Notes: a model not told the origin generated them from the sequence alone. A stretch of 64,000 nucleotides of DNA from Muscardinus avellanarius (GCA_963383645.1 OY726563.1:30547575-30611574), one strand, 5' to 3'; shown: positions 11,440-22,102, counted from the stretch's first letter. Numbers and translations are program-made.

Positions 11440-11575
11440 ATGGAGAAGGAGGGAAGAAAGGGAGCCAAGGGGAAGCTCACAAAGTGTTGTATGTATGTAT
11501 GTACCTGTCACTCTGAACTACATTATGATGTAAGACTAATACACCAATGAAATTATGTTAAAAGAATAAAACTTT
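11440..11575 (+). mobile_element. LINE-1 3' UTR end (short)
   Basis: A G/A-rich block (gagaaggagggaagaaaggg) is followed by a tail ending acaccaatgaaattatg and an A-rich end. This resembles the 3' ends of rodent L1s and of the element tails elsewhere in the window. Confidence 0.55.
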
Positions 11576-13534
11576 CTATTGGGACTTTTATAGGAAATAT
11601 AGTCCCTGCTCTTTCATTTTCTTTTTCCTGGCTTTGAAGACAATTCTTTATGGAAACATCTCTCTTACAATGGCAAAGTGATTTAATTATCTTGCAGACC
11701 TGGGGGACTATAGAAATATTGTCATCACAAGTTGACTTGTAGAATATCTTAAGGAAATAAAATTCTATATATCAAATTTTACTGTAGCATTTATTGAATA
11801 TCTTTATTGTGTAATGGATATGTATGTTGGCTTTCTCCTTTATAAATTAGAAACAAATACTTCTTAAGAATATTTTTGGGCATAATGAAGTGCGAATGAA
11901 AGAGCCACATGGTGGGGTAATCATAGTTCTTAAATATGCTCATCATTGCTTTGCTTTCTCCATTTTTGTGTATTAATAATTGGCATTGTTATTTTCAAAT
12001 TTATTCAAATACTTGGTGATGAATTTTTTATAATATTCATTATCTTCTCAAAAAGCTTGACAATTAAATGGACTAGAATTGAAATAACAATTTGAACTCT
12101 TAGACACATTTTTCAATGCCTCAAAATTTAGAAGCTTAGAATTCTTGAGAAAAATGTGCTATATTTTAATTCCTCAACTTGGAGTAAGTTCCTTATGTTC
12201 TATTTCTTTCCTTCTTTCAAAACCTTGTGTCATAAGATGTATGTCATTTTTTGGAGTCCTAGTTAACCAAATGCCTCTTTTTTCAGTGGCAAATCTTTGT
12301 TATGCAAAGGATTTTATGTTTGCCAACTCTTCTTCAGTCCATCTCCAGTGTGCCTCTTCTTTGTGGTTTGGTTTCTAATGTTATGCATTACCATATTTTA
12401 AGAAACTATATAAGTAACTTGCCATGATAATCCACTTTGACATGTTTCCTTCAGGGAGAAAACAGAAAAAGCCTGAAACAGCCTAGTTTAAAAAAATTGC
12501 TGTCACTGCAAAAGAAAGTTAATGGAATATATTTCAAGTTTCTTTTCCTGTGTTAGTATTACTTATGGAACCAGAAAAATTATTTTACCAAGGATATATT
12601 TACTTTACTATGTAATTTTAAATTTTATTCTGCTTCAGTATCTTACTCATTTTCCCTTGTATTGATCAAAAATATTGTTATAGAAGTAAAAAGTCTTTCT
12701 TTAGATTTGTATCTAAAAGTACAAATGTTTTTATCTTGTATTAAATACAATGTTGTGAAAATAACTTTTTTGAATTTTAAACTTTAATATGAAAATGGTA
12801 TTTATATTTATTATTAGTATTTTCTTTTTACTTTATTTTCTAAATTATATGTGTTCTATCAATTTTTAGAATTGACTTTTGCAAATTTTGAATAGTCTAT
12901 TTTATTCTTGTCTTATCTCTGAGTACCTTACTTCTTTCCTAACACTAATAATATATTTTAACTAATGGTTTCCCTGGTCATTTATTGCCTGTCCTTAATC
13001 CAAATCTGCCTATCCGCAGATACAATAGAACCTTCAATTTTCAGACACCATCTTTCACAGTGTTTCTGAAAGCCCATATCCACCCTACATACCAAACTGT
13101 TTACCCTCTCAAAAGTTACATGTATTTTACTTCCATGAGTTGTGTCTAGCCTTTCTTCTGGTTTTCTACTTGTGTTCCTCATTTATATTCAGTTCTTAAT
13201 CTTTTAACTGGTGCTAGTTCTCTTCCAGAATCACAAATCCACTAGCCAGAGGTAAAAGCATCTATATTCTCTTGTTTTCTGCCTGGAGAATATACATGTA
13301 TATGTTCTAGGAATATATACATGAATGCCTACCTCAAATTAAAATGTCTAAAACAGAACTTTCCCCCCTGCCTACTACTCAAACTATGCATCTGCTTCTC
13401 CTACTTTGTTTCCCATATTTTAAATGGGAAGAAGGCTTTGTGGTTAGACTAATCAACCTGTGAATAAACATCAATATGACTACATGGGGTTCCCTTCACT
13501 GAATGTTTGAAATATTATAGTCCTGTTTATGCAG
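11576..13534. other. Unassigned AT-rich DNA
   Basis: No gene or identifiable repeat. Several open frames of 60-77 codons are not conserved-looking and have no splice context. Confidence 0.35.
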
Positions 13535-13596
13535 TTAAATGTCTTAACTTAAGGGGCTAGTGGTATTAAATGCCTTAAATTAAGGGGCTAGTGGTA
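13535..13596 (+). repeat. 31-bp tandem duplication
   Basis: Two adjacent 31-bp units (ttaaatgtcttaacttaagg... and ttaaatgccttaaattaagg...) differ at two positions and both end ggggctagtggta. This is a local duplication with no known function. Confidence 0.9.
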
Positions 13597-15905
13597 ATCT
13601 GTGTCACTCCATCCAAAAAATTCCTACCTTTCAATGCTTTCTTGCCAATTAACGTTCTACTCTTCCATGCTGATACAAATAAAGATGGAAATAGAGGGAG
13701 CCCTTTTTCTCATTACCTCCTTTAAATAAGCATGATGTGTTACAGGATGTATTCTGATTATCATTTTTACAGGTCTAATTCCAAGCTTATATCTAAAAAG
13801 TAAGTCTTGGGATTAAAATCGTCTTACATTTCATTTGATATTTAACATTTAATTGACTACAGCAATCATTTGAGTTAGTAAATTACCTCAAGATTTTATG
13901 CTGCATTGCGGGCTTAGCATGTCAGATTGTCTATCTGTAGTCTTTAAACTAGTGAAAACAATCATAGTCTCTTGAATTTCCATTGAGGTTTCACATACAT
14001 AGAATGCTCTCTAGGTTTGTATAGATTTTTCCCCATTGTCCATTTCTTTTCCAGATGGATGGATAATAGGCCACAAGTTGTTTTGCAGATTCTTTTTTCC
14101 TTTTACTTTAGTCTTCAACAGAGGATCTGCCAGTGACAAAGTACAGTTAACTTTTACCTATTTCTCTGGGTCTATCCATGATTTATCTTTCTTGAACTAT
14201 AGTTACTAGACTTCAACTGGTGGTGTTATATTTTCCTACTATATTACTACAATGGCATATGAATTTCTCTTTTCTTTTTTTCTTCATCACTCACTGGGTA
14301 GGACTGATTTGTTTTAAAATGTATATAAATGATCACAAATGGCCTTAAGTTACATGTTGTCTCTGTATAATGTTGGCAAAAAAATTCTTAAGTGTTCCTT
14401 TTTCATTTAGCCATATTAAATAGAACTTTATAAGAGTCATTGCATTCTTATTCTAAAAAATGTCTTAGCGTAGCTCCTTATGTAGTATTGATGAAAGCTA
14501 TAAATTTTATTAAGATGTCCAGACATTAATGCACTTCCAGCCTCTTTTGGCATAGGTAAATCTTATTTGCTATCTGATTGTCCATTATCTGTCTCTCTCT
14601 CTATCCATATTTAAACAAATGTGATTCAAACTCATTTTGTTGGAGGTTTCTCAGACAGTCAGGACTAAGGTAGAAAAAAATATCCCAAAGAGCTCTGACG
14701 TGGGCTTGTTTTATAGCCCCATGTTCTCACAGTGTTTGGGGTAAATGTTTCTGATTATAGCGCAAAGGTTGTTTAAGAACAATAGCCTTTGATTTGATCT
14801 CACTAGATTTAAAGAGAAACTGTAGCATTAATTCTGGGGAGTATTATCAGACCTTAAGAATATCCTTCCACGGAATCAAGAATAAGTGCTTAGGGAAGTT
14901 ACTAAGCTGGTACAGTGCTTTCTTCACAGTTCAAAGCACATAACTACCACAAATAGGCCCATGGCTTACAGTGTACCTATATTTTGTTTGGTTAATTGCA
15001 TTAGATTTTATGGGAAGTGACAAAGTATATTCTATTAAAAACTTCACACTTCTCCATTATTACTTTCTTTTTAACTAATTCAGGGACTGACTGAAACAGT
15101 TTCCCATCTTAGAAAATGATAAATTTGGAATTGAATATCATATACTATTTCTGGCTAACAGAGAAGTAGATAAGCTCATTATAGTGTAGGAAAGCTTCAT
15201 TGAGTAGCACCATCACTTCATATAGGTGGTTCCAAATTGTAGTGAAACACTGTTATTCTTACCAGAGCTAAGAAGATAAGAAGCCTGGTTAGGAGCTACT
15301 ATGAGGCAGTGTCACAGTCCTATCATATATAGAAAACTACCATAAAACCATTTCCTACTTTTGAGTTTAAGAATTTTTACCTTATGTACTGTGGGAGTAC
15401 AAATACTAGTTTAGTGTTAAGTCTATAAAGCTTTTTGAGTTTAGTTTAGCAATGGCTATTCAACAGCATCATGATCCATCTCTTTGGCTGTCGGTCATTT
15501 GGCCTCTCCAGTTTTGTGTCATCATGTGATACTAGGAACTCAGGGAACTGATACCATGCTGATTTTGCTTTTTCTGTCTATGTAAGTAATAAATTGTCTC
15601 CTTACCAGCCAAATAGATTGAAATTTGGCAGGCTAATCTAACAGCTGCTGTAGTAATACATGCATCCCTGTTAGTCACCATGTTGATGCTTTGGGAATAT
15701 TTTTGTGACACAGTGGGGACTGTCATTGGCCAAACATGCAGCTGGTATGAGTACTGTGAGATACTCCTTGTGCTTTGTGATTGTTCCAGGCAGAATGGGA
15801 CCTTCAGTTTGGCAGGTGGGCTGAGGCCAGGGCTTTCTATTAAAATTACTCTGGATTGCTTTTCTCACATTGATATACCAAGGAAAATAGCGAGGCCTCC
15901 TCATA
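13597..15905. other. Unassigned DNA upstream of the half-LINE insertion
   Basis: Mostly AT-rich with no recognised gene. The last 350 bases (about 15540-15900) are slightly richer and contain overlapping frames on both strands, but no family was recognised. Confidence 0.35.
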
Positions 15906-15918
15906 AGAAATGTATTTA
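15906..15918 (+). repeat. Left target-site duplication of half-LINE copy 1
   Basis: The 13-bp sequence agaaatgtattta occurs here and again at 18946-18958, exactly flanking the element. Length and A-rich start suit L1-endonuclease target-primed insertion. Confidence 0.9.
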
Positions 15919-16072
15919 GATTACCACAAAATCAGCGCCTTTCATAGCCAGAAAACACCATCACCAGAGAAACAAAAAAATCACCAGGCTCCAGAGAGAA
16001 AGCGGACTGAGAACAGAGCTCAGAGCCACAGAGGAGATACACCAGCCTCGCGCCCGAAGACGTGGCAGCAGC

Positions 16073-16081
16073 GCCATATTG
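16073..16081 (+). promoter_or_regulatory. YY1-like motif in element 5' UTR, first
   Basis: gccatattg within gcagcgccatattgccggcgg. The CCAT core resembles YY1 sites, and human L1 uses a YY1 site in its 5' UTR. The surrounding unit recurs about 208 bp downstream. Confidence 0.45.
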
Positions 16082-16280
16082 CCGGCGGCAGGAGCGAGTT
16101 CACCGGACGGCTACAGCAAGCCGAGGTGAGCCTCTGCGGAACAGCCAGGCGGGACTTTTCAGCACAGGGAACATCTAAAGCTCCCAGTGGCTGAGCTTAG
16201 CACACGCTGCAAGGACTCAGAGTGGAATTCAAAACCAAGAAGAAATAAGCCAGCCTCACGGCTGAGGGTGTAGCAGCGGC

Positions 16281-16289
16281 GCCATATTG
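16281..16289 (+). promoter_or_regulatory. YY1-like motif in element 5' UTR, second
   Basis: gccatattg within gcggcgccatattgccaccgg, in a second copy of a GC-rich unit beginning cagcctca. The duplicated unit suggests a monomer-like promoter organisation. The equivalent in copy 2 is on the minus strand at about 63707-63715. Confidence 0.45.
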
Positions 16290-16885
16290 CCACCGGCGGC
16301 AGCAGCAGCGAATTCAACGAGTCCAGTACAGCTACATCTGCGAATTCAAGAACAATGAGTCAAATTGCGGGCCACAGGGGAGAAATCCCAGTACTGTACT
16401 TCCTGGGACTTGACCCAGTGGGGGAGTGGTGGTGGCAGAGATATCACACCATAGGAGAACGTGCAACCTGGCACGCCCCATAGTTTAAAGCAGCCTCTAT
16501 CGACTCCCTGGGTCAGAGACTCTGTGATACAACCCAGTAAAGGAGTAGTGGGGTCTGAGATACTAGACTCGAGATCCAGAGCACCTTATACAGGAGAGTA
16601 GACATATAGGAATAGCTCACAAACAATGAAAAAAAAAACCTAAAAGGAAAAATCTCTTTCTAGTATATACTAAAACATACTAGATGCCTACTATATATAA
16701 ACTGTGGTCCTAGCATCTGAGCAGAAAGAGGGCCTAATGTACTAGAATAGATCCTGAATAGACTAGGCACACATGGAAATTAGGTACCTGATGAAAGATA
16801 ATTAGAATTACTAGGAAAAAGAAAAACTTATTCAATGGTATTTGGATAGCCATGTGGAAAATCAGAACTTACACTGTACACAACC

Positions 16886-16908
16886 AAAAAAAAAAAAAAA
16901 AAAAAAAA
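16886..16908 (+). repeat. Internal poly(A) tract in the 5' UTR of copy 1
   Basis: A run of 23 A residues lies about 60 bp before the ORF1 start. It ends a segment of about 310 bp (about 16595-16908) that is missing from copy 2, where gagcacctta runs almost directly into gtcgtagtgaccc. Confidence 0.85.
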
Positions 16909-16967
16909 GTCATAGTGACCCAAGGGAAGAAGCCAGAGAAGGAGAGAAGGCACAAACTTCCAAAATC

Positions 16968-17884
16968 ATGGGAAAGAGGAATAATACTGGAGCAATGAAT
17001 GCCCACAACCCCACAACATCAGAACCCGATAAAACAGAAAATCAGAGATTTCTAGAAGATCAAATCAGGAAAATAACTGTAGAAATAATAGAGGTGCTTC
17101 GAAAAGAACTCAGAGAGAGCCAAAAAGAGATAAAGGATGCAATTAATGAAGTAAAGGCCTCAATTCAAAGCTGAAACAACTGATTAGACCACATGGAGAA
17201 CAGAATCTCGCTCTTAGAAGATGATCATTCCAAAAATGAACGCATAGTTTCTAATCTAGGAAAAAATATCCGACAGCAGGAATCTGATATTGAAGAAATA
17301 TGGGCCCATTTTAAGAGAGCTAACCTAAGAATAATTGGAATAGAGGAGGGAAAAGAAAGTGAAACAAAGGGATCAACAATCTCTTCAAGGAAGTAATAGC
17401 AGAAAATTTTCCAAACATAGAGCAAGAGGTTGATACACAGGTCCAGGAAACTTATAGAACTCCCTTTAGACAGGATCGGAGAAGAGGATCCCCACGCCAC
17501 ATAATTGTCAAAATGACCAATGTGGAAGCCAAGCAGAGAATCTTAAAGGCAACAAAAACAAAGAGCCAAGTGACATTCAGAGGCAAACCAATTAGAATCA
17601 CTCCAGACTTCCCAAACCAAGTCATGAGAGCCAGAAGGGCTTGGAGTAACATATTCCAAACTCTGAAAGAAAACAACTTCCAGCCAAAAATTTCCTACCC
17701 AGCAAAACTTTCTATCAAATTAGATGGAAAAATAAGAAGCTTCCATGACAAACAGAAACTGAAGGAATTTATGTCTTCAAAACCAGCACTAGAGAAAATA
17801 CTCAAAGAGATTAACTACAAAGAAGAAATAGGTAACACACACCAGAACCAGAGAAACAAGATTTTCCATCCAACAGACAACTAA
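16968..17884 (+). pseudogene. LINE-1 ORF1 (ORF1p-like), broken, element copy 1
   Basis: ORF1p is the RNA-binding chaperone that coats LINE-1 RNA in the cytoplasm. The start is ATG GGA AAG at 16968, and the frame is open upstream to 16842 without a better start. The first part has an N-terminal region and a heptad-like coiled coil (IRKITVEIIEVLRKELRESQ). The C-terminal block from about 17513 contains the family hallmarks MTNVEAKQRILKA, GKPIRITPDFP and SYPAKLSIKLDG, matching the RRM/CTD region of mammalian ORF1p. The frame is interrupted by two TGA codons (17172 and 17181) and by a one-base deletion at about 17361-17370, after which the C-terminal part is in another frame. Copy 2 is intact at each of these places. 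Natural termination is TAA at 17882. It encodes no functional protein. Confidence 0.92.
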
Positions 17885-17889
17885 GATTG

Positions 17890-18610
17890 GTTATCTGTGG
17901 AGATTCATTACTTATGTTAGTCTTTTACCTATCTCTAAATGGTATTGTTTGCCTTTATTGTTGTTAATTTTTAGGATTTCTAGTTGGAATATTAATATAC
18001 CTTCAGATATAGCATTTGGAAATATTTTATCCCATTCTATTAGTAACTTTTAACTCTGTTTACATTGTCTTTGGATATACAATATTTTATTTTTTAGGGA
18101 GTTGTATACCCTTCTGTTGCCTGTGCCATTGAAATCATATCCAAGAAATCACTGCCAATTTCAATGTTGTGAGGTTTTATGACCCAGATTTTCTCCTAAA
18201 AGTTTATAGTCTTAAGATTTATATTTAGGTCTTTTATCTATTTTGAGTTAATATTTGTATATGGGATTAGGTAAGGGTCCAACTTTATTCTTTTCCATGT
18301 AATTATTATGTTTCAACAATATTTAGTTAAAAGATTATTATTTCCTCCACCAAATGTTCGTGGAAACCTTGTCAAAAATAACTTGATAATATAGGGAAGA
18401 ATTTAGCTCTAGGCTTTTATTTAACTCCAATGGTTTATATATCTGCCTTTATAACAGTACTAAACTGTTTCAATTATTGTAGCTTTATATGGTTTGACAT
18501 TAGAAAATATATATCTTCTAGCTTTGTTCTTTTTCAAGATCGTTTTGGGTATCTAGAGTCCATATTCCATATTAGGATAGATTTTTTTCTGAAAAATAAA
18601 TATATAAATA
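17890..18610 (-). mobile_element. Antisense LINE-1 ORF2-derived block inside copy 1
   Basis: Translated on the minus strand, this block gives fragments like the ORF2 region downstream of the reverse transcriptase: SDFKPYKATII, then LDPYLTPYTNINSK, then IKDLNINLKTIKLLEENLG, then a VNRVKSY end. It contains many stops and indels. The block is shared with copy 2 at the same junction to ORF1, so it is a fixed part of the element rather than a later insertion. Confidence 0.82.
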
Positions 18611-18945
18611 TATGATAGTTTCACCTAAAAAATAGAAAAAATATTCTCTGGTAAGAAAGAAAGCAAAAAGAAATATTGAAATGTTATTTTTAAGTCATCA
18701 AAAGCTTGGTATCAGACAAATGAAACTGTTATGTGAGATTATCATTTTTAATTTTGGATAAATTGCTATAAAAGTAGATGTCAACCACTAAGCCAAGCAT
18801 GGGAAGGAGGGATGGGGAGGGAATGGAGTGGGGATCGGGTGGGGGCTGACTGGGCGATGTGTGCATGTATGTCTACCAAAGTTTGTATCCCACTATGATG
18901 TATGAATACAGTGCACCAATAAAAAAAATAAATTAATAAAAAAAG
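18611..18945 (+). mobile_element. 3' tail of the half-LINE element, copy 1
   Basis: The tail carries a guanine-rich run (gggaaggagggatggggagg from 18801), then gtgtgcatgtatgtct, gatgtatgaatacagtgcacc, AATAAA (18918) and an A-rich end. G-rich purine tracts are typical of LINE-1 3' UTRs. The same tail occurs at 8749-9047 and 61388-61680. Confidence 0.88.
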
Positions 18946-18958
18946 AGAAATGTATTTA
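18946..18958 (+). repeat. Right target-site duplication of half-LINE copy 1
   Basis: agaaatgtattta, identical to 15906-15918. Confidence 0.9.
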
Positions 18959-19289
18959 TACAGTTTGAGGACCATGCCAATTCTGAAGCTGCCCCTTTAT
19001 TCATACTCATCTGAATATGGTAGGATAGAAAGTTTAGTGGTAGTCATGTTTGTGCCAACTCAGAGTGGTACAATTTTGATATGATTTGCCTCTTCTTATC
19101 AATTCCGTAATCTCTTCAGTCCATGATGTTTTGGATTGCAAAGAATCCAAAAATTCCACCATGTAAACATCTCTAAATAATCTGATTCTGACATTATATC
19201 TGGAAAAATAGGGGTCAACATTGAAGATAATTTCTAAATCATGCATTTAAAAAAGTTACTACAATGCTTGTTAATTTTGCATTTTAAAA
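18959..19289. other. Unassigned DNA
   Basis: Continuation of the pre-insertion locus. No gene or repeat recognised. Confidence 0.35.
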
Positions 19290-19893
19290 TAAGTATTTAT
19301 AGTTTTGTTTTCTTTTAAGCTCTATGCTGACAACATTTCAGATTTTGAAGCTTTATTTTTATTGACATTTAATTCAAAATTTTGTCTACTTTCTCTTGTA
19401 ATTTATTCTACAATCCAAAGATTATTTAGAGTTGTGCTGCTTATTTTCAAAATAGGTACAATTTTTCCGGTTTTCATATTTATATTTCTGAGGAAAATGT
19501 TAGCACAGCAAGTCTGGTTTAAAACTCTTTTATGTCTCCAAGGGAACTTGGAACCATGATTGACTCTTGACCAACCCCTAGGATTGTGGTCCTCAGAAAG
19601 TTTTTCTTTAATTTTAATGTTTGATATTTTTTGTACACCTAGAGCAATGGACAATACTCTATGTACCTGTTTGAAATAATTGCTTTGTACACACATGAAG
19701 ATTGATGTTTCTGAGATTTGGTAACCATGTCTGGGTGCATAGAAATATGTTATTACATGGCCAAACCTCCATAAAACCAACATTCAAGTGCTTTTCTGTA
19801 CTTCCCTCAGCAGAGATATTCCATACATGTCTTTGTGTTTTGATATTAGGGATAAATTATTTATAATAAGTCTGTGTTGCTGAGTTCTACCCA
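19290..19893 (-). mobile_element. Old antisense LINE-1 ORF2 remnant
   Basis: Phrases such as tttgtctactttctcttgt and attatttagagttgtgctgc resemble antisense L1 ORF2. Strongly degraded. It continues after a MaLR insertion. Confidence 0.5.
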
Positions 19894-20341
19894 GTTGTTT
19901 TAGTTCATTTTCTGTTACTATACCAGAAGCCCATAGATTAGGTAATTTTTAAATTAAAAAGGTTTATTTAACTTACAGTTCTGGAAGCAGGGATGTCCAG
20001 GATCAAAGAACAGATCTGATTGATGAGGGTTTTTTTTTTTTTTTTGGATGTGACTCTTTTTAGAGTACCCAGACAGTGCTGGAAGCAGGGATGTCCAGGA
20101 TCAAAGGACAGATCTGATTGATGAGGGGTTTTTTTTTGGATGTGACTCTTTTTAGAGTACCCAGACAGTGCTGGACATCATATCAAGGGAAAAAGGTGTA
20201 TAGCAGACCAACTTTTGAGATGAGATAAGCCATTATCATAATCCATTGATCCATTTATGAAGGCAGAGTCCCACCTTTTATATCTCATAATAGAGATTAA
20301 GTTTTAACATGATTTTTGTGATAATGTTCAAACCATAGCAT
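19894..20341 (-). mobile_element. MaLR-type LTR remnant with internal duplication
   Basis: Read on the minus strand, it matches the end of MST/THE1-type LTRs: ttctgttactatacc, ggtaatttttaaattaaaaa, ggtttatttaacttacagttctgg, and a terminal gttcaaaccatagca. An internal segment is tandemly duplicated (19981-20170). It splits an older antisense L1. Confidence 0.65.
19981..20170 (+). repeat. About 95-bp tandem duplication within the MaLR
   Basis: Unit 1 (19981-20078) and unit 2 (20079-20170) both run from ctggaagcagggatgtccag to agagtacccagacagtg. Apart from one substitution they differ mainly in the length of an internal T run (about 17 versus 9), so the duplication is recent relative to the LTR. 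Confidence 0.92.
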
Positions 20342-20810
20342 TACTGATAACTTTTTCCAGATGCTTTTACTTTTTATTATTTGCTCAATAAATTGTACTA
20401 TTGGGTATAACCTACTGAGTCTTTCTAATGTGTCACTGAACTAGATGAACTAGATAGTAGTTCTCTGTCCCTCAAATCTGTATTCTAATTTAATTCACTT
20501 GTGGTCAGAGAACAAACTTTATGGTTTCAATTTTTTATTTTGAGACTTGTTTTATGGCATACAATATGAACTTTTCTGCTAAGTACACTGTGTACTCTGA
20601 GAAGAGTGAGTATTCCAGCCATTACTGGGTGTATTGTTCTGTATGTATTAATTAAGGCAGTATTGCTGAAAGTGCTCAGAACTTCTTTATCTTTATATTT
20701 TTTCTATTTCAGTTCCTAAGACAGGAATGTTAATATATCCACTTATGATTGCTGAATTGTCTATTTCTCCATTTAATTATGTCAGTTCTTGTTTAATGGA
20801 TTTTATTTTT
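20342..20810 (-). mobile_element. Old antisense LINE-1 ORF2 remnant
   Basis: The stretch with cacttgtggtcagagaacaa, gagacttgttttatggc and gtgtattgttctgtatgt is a clear antisense L1 ORF2 segment. It continues past the SINE to about 21110. Confidence 0.75.
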
Positions 20811-21004
20811 TATTTTTTGGTGGTACTGGGGTTCCTGGAAAGCCCTTCTATTTCTGGGCTACACTCCCAGACCTATTTTATACTTTTTTTTAATTTTTGG
20901 AAACAAGGTCTCTTAAGCCAGGGCAGCTGGCTTCGAACCTGCACGATCCTCCTGTCTCCGCCTTCCAAGCAAGGGGATTACAAGCGTGTGCCACCACGCC
21001 CGGC
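20811..21004 (-). mobile_element. B1-dID SINE, ttcctggaa subfamily
   Basis: The minus-strand ID half has the variant ggtactggggttcctggaa, followed by ctacactcccagaccta and the single ctcttaagccag block. The B1 head is ccaccacgcccggc. The flanks tttaatggatttta and tttcatggatttta are an imperfect target-site duplication. Confidence 0.92.
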
Positions 21005-21319
21005 TTGTTTCATGGATTTTAAAATTCTTATGATGACTTCCTGTTAACCTTTTTATAATTACGATGTGTCCTATTTTATCTCTTACAATACATTTGATTT
21101 TTTTATAAAAGAAGATGTGTGGATTTATTAAAATGACAAAGTAAGAATGCCACCAGAAATCAAATCAGAAACGGTAAAGTCTCCTTTAAGCAGCACCTCT
21201 TAGAGGCAACTATGTTCTTGTAATTCATTGTATTTATTGAATCTTCTAGTTACTTATCCAGTCTCTAACTAATGGGCATTTAGATTGTTTTTAGTATTTT
21301 TTTTACCCTTTTTCTTCCT
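21005..21319. other. Degraded L1 and unassigned DNA
   Basis: The first about 100 bases continue the antisense L1. The rest (with aaatcagaaacggtaaagtc) is unassigned. Confidence 0.35.
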
Positions 21320-21745
21320 AGCTTCCGCATATTAGGAAGAGCATATGATTTTTTCTATTTTTTGTGACTGACTAATCCCACTTAACATAATGTACTTTTG
21401 ATTTTGATATCTGTCTTCTGATACAAATGTCTATTCCAGTCTTTTGCTTACTCTTTGCAAGGTATATCTTCAATTTACTTTTACCCTGCCTGTATTTTTA
21501 TATTTAAAAATTAGTATCTTGCAAACATCATATTGTTTGTTTTATTTTATTGTTTGTCTTATAATCTCTGCTTTGAATTGTAGTCTAATCAAATAGTATT
21601 TAATATAATTGTCAATATACCTGAGCTTAGACCAAACATTTTTTTTTACATATCTTCAGTTTCTTTAATCTCTCATTGTTTCCTACGCTTCTGTTTTTAG
21701 TATTAGAATAAATTTTCTATTTCTGTTCCATTCGAATAATAACTC
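21320..21745 (-). mobile_element. Old antisense LINE-1 3' region
   Basis: Phrases such as gcttccgcatattag and gactgactaatcccacttaac match antisense L1 3' ends. It continues after the SINEs at 21746 and 22103 to about 23640. Confidence 0.6.
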
Positions 21746-21857
21746 AACTGGGCACAGTGACACATGCTATAATTCCAGCTATTCAGGAAGCCGAGGCAGA
21801 ATGATTACAAGTTAAAGTTTAGCCTAGGCAATATAGGGAGACCTGTCTCAAAAACAG
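21746..21857 (+). mobile_element. B1-like SINE monomer (old)
   Basis: tgggcacagtgacacatgct, cattcaggaagccgaggcag and gggagacctgtctcaaaaac follow the B1/7SL pattern. No ID half is attached. More diverged than the dimers. Confidence 0.7.
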
Positions 21858-22102
21858 AAGAACTTTATTTTATTTTTTCTCATGATATTTTACCTATTCT
21901 TTTTGGCACTATTTTTATAGTGACTGCCTTAGAGATTATAATATACAGCCATACCTTTACATAATCCATTTAATTAGTTAAAAATATGGTACTTCAAGTT
22001 AAATATGGAAATCTTACAAACTTAGAGTCCCACAATCCTGTTCTTGTTATAAATACAGTTATATTTAAAACACATCCTATAACACTCTTATTAGCATTTT
22101 AG
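21858..22102 (-). mobile_element. Degraded antisense LINE-1
   Basis: AT-rich L1-derived sequence between two SINEs; assignment rests mainly on continuity with clear L1 on the right. Confidence 0.4.

Larger units (their letters stand above)
15919..18945 (+). mobile_element. Half-LINE (HAL1-like) composite retroelement, copy 1
   Basis: A complete 3.03-kb insertion bounded by a 13-bp target-site duplication. In order it contains a GC-rich LINE-1-type 5' UTR (15919-16967), a broken ORF1 (16968-17884), about 0.7 kb of LINE-1 ORF2-derived sequence in antisense (17890-18610) and a 3' tail with a G-rich purine block (18801-18845), AATAAA and an A-rich end. There is no sense ORF2. A second copy at 61388 to the right edge has the same arrangement and junction, and a third locus (8749-9047) has only the tail. 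Non-autonomous ORF1-only LINE-1s are known as half-L1 or HAL1 elements. I infer this family was mobilised in trans by an active L1. The antisense block is what makes it odd. Confidence 0.88.

Noticed and set aside
17225..17676. Minus-strand frames of 74-91 codons across the copy 1 ORF1
   Set aside because: They are shadows of the LINE-1 ORF1, which matches ORF1p on the plus strand.
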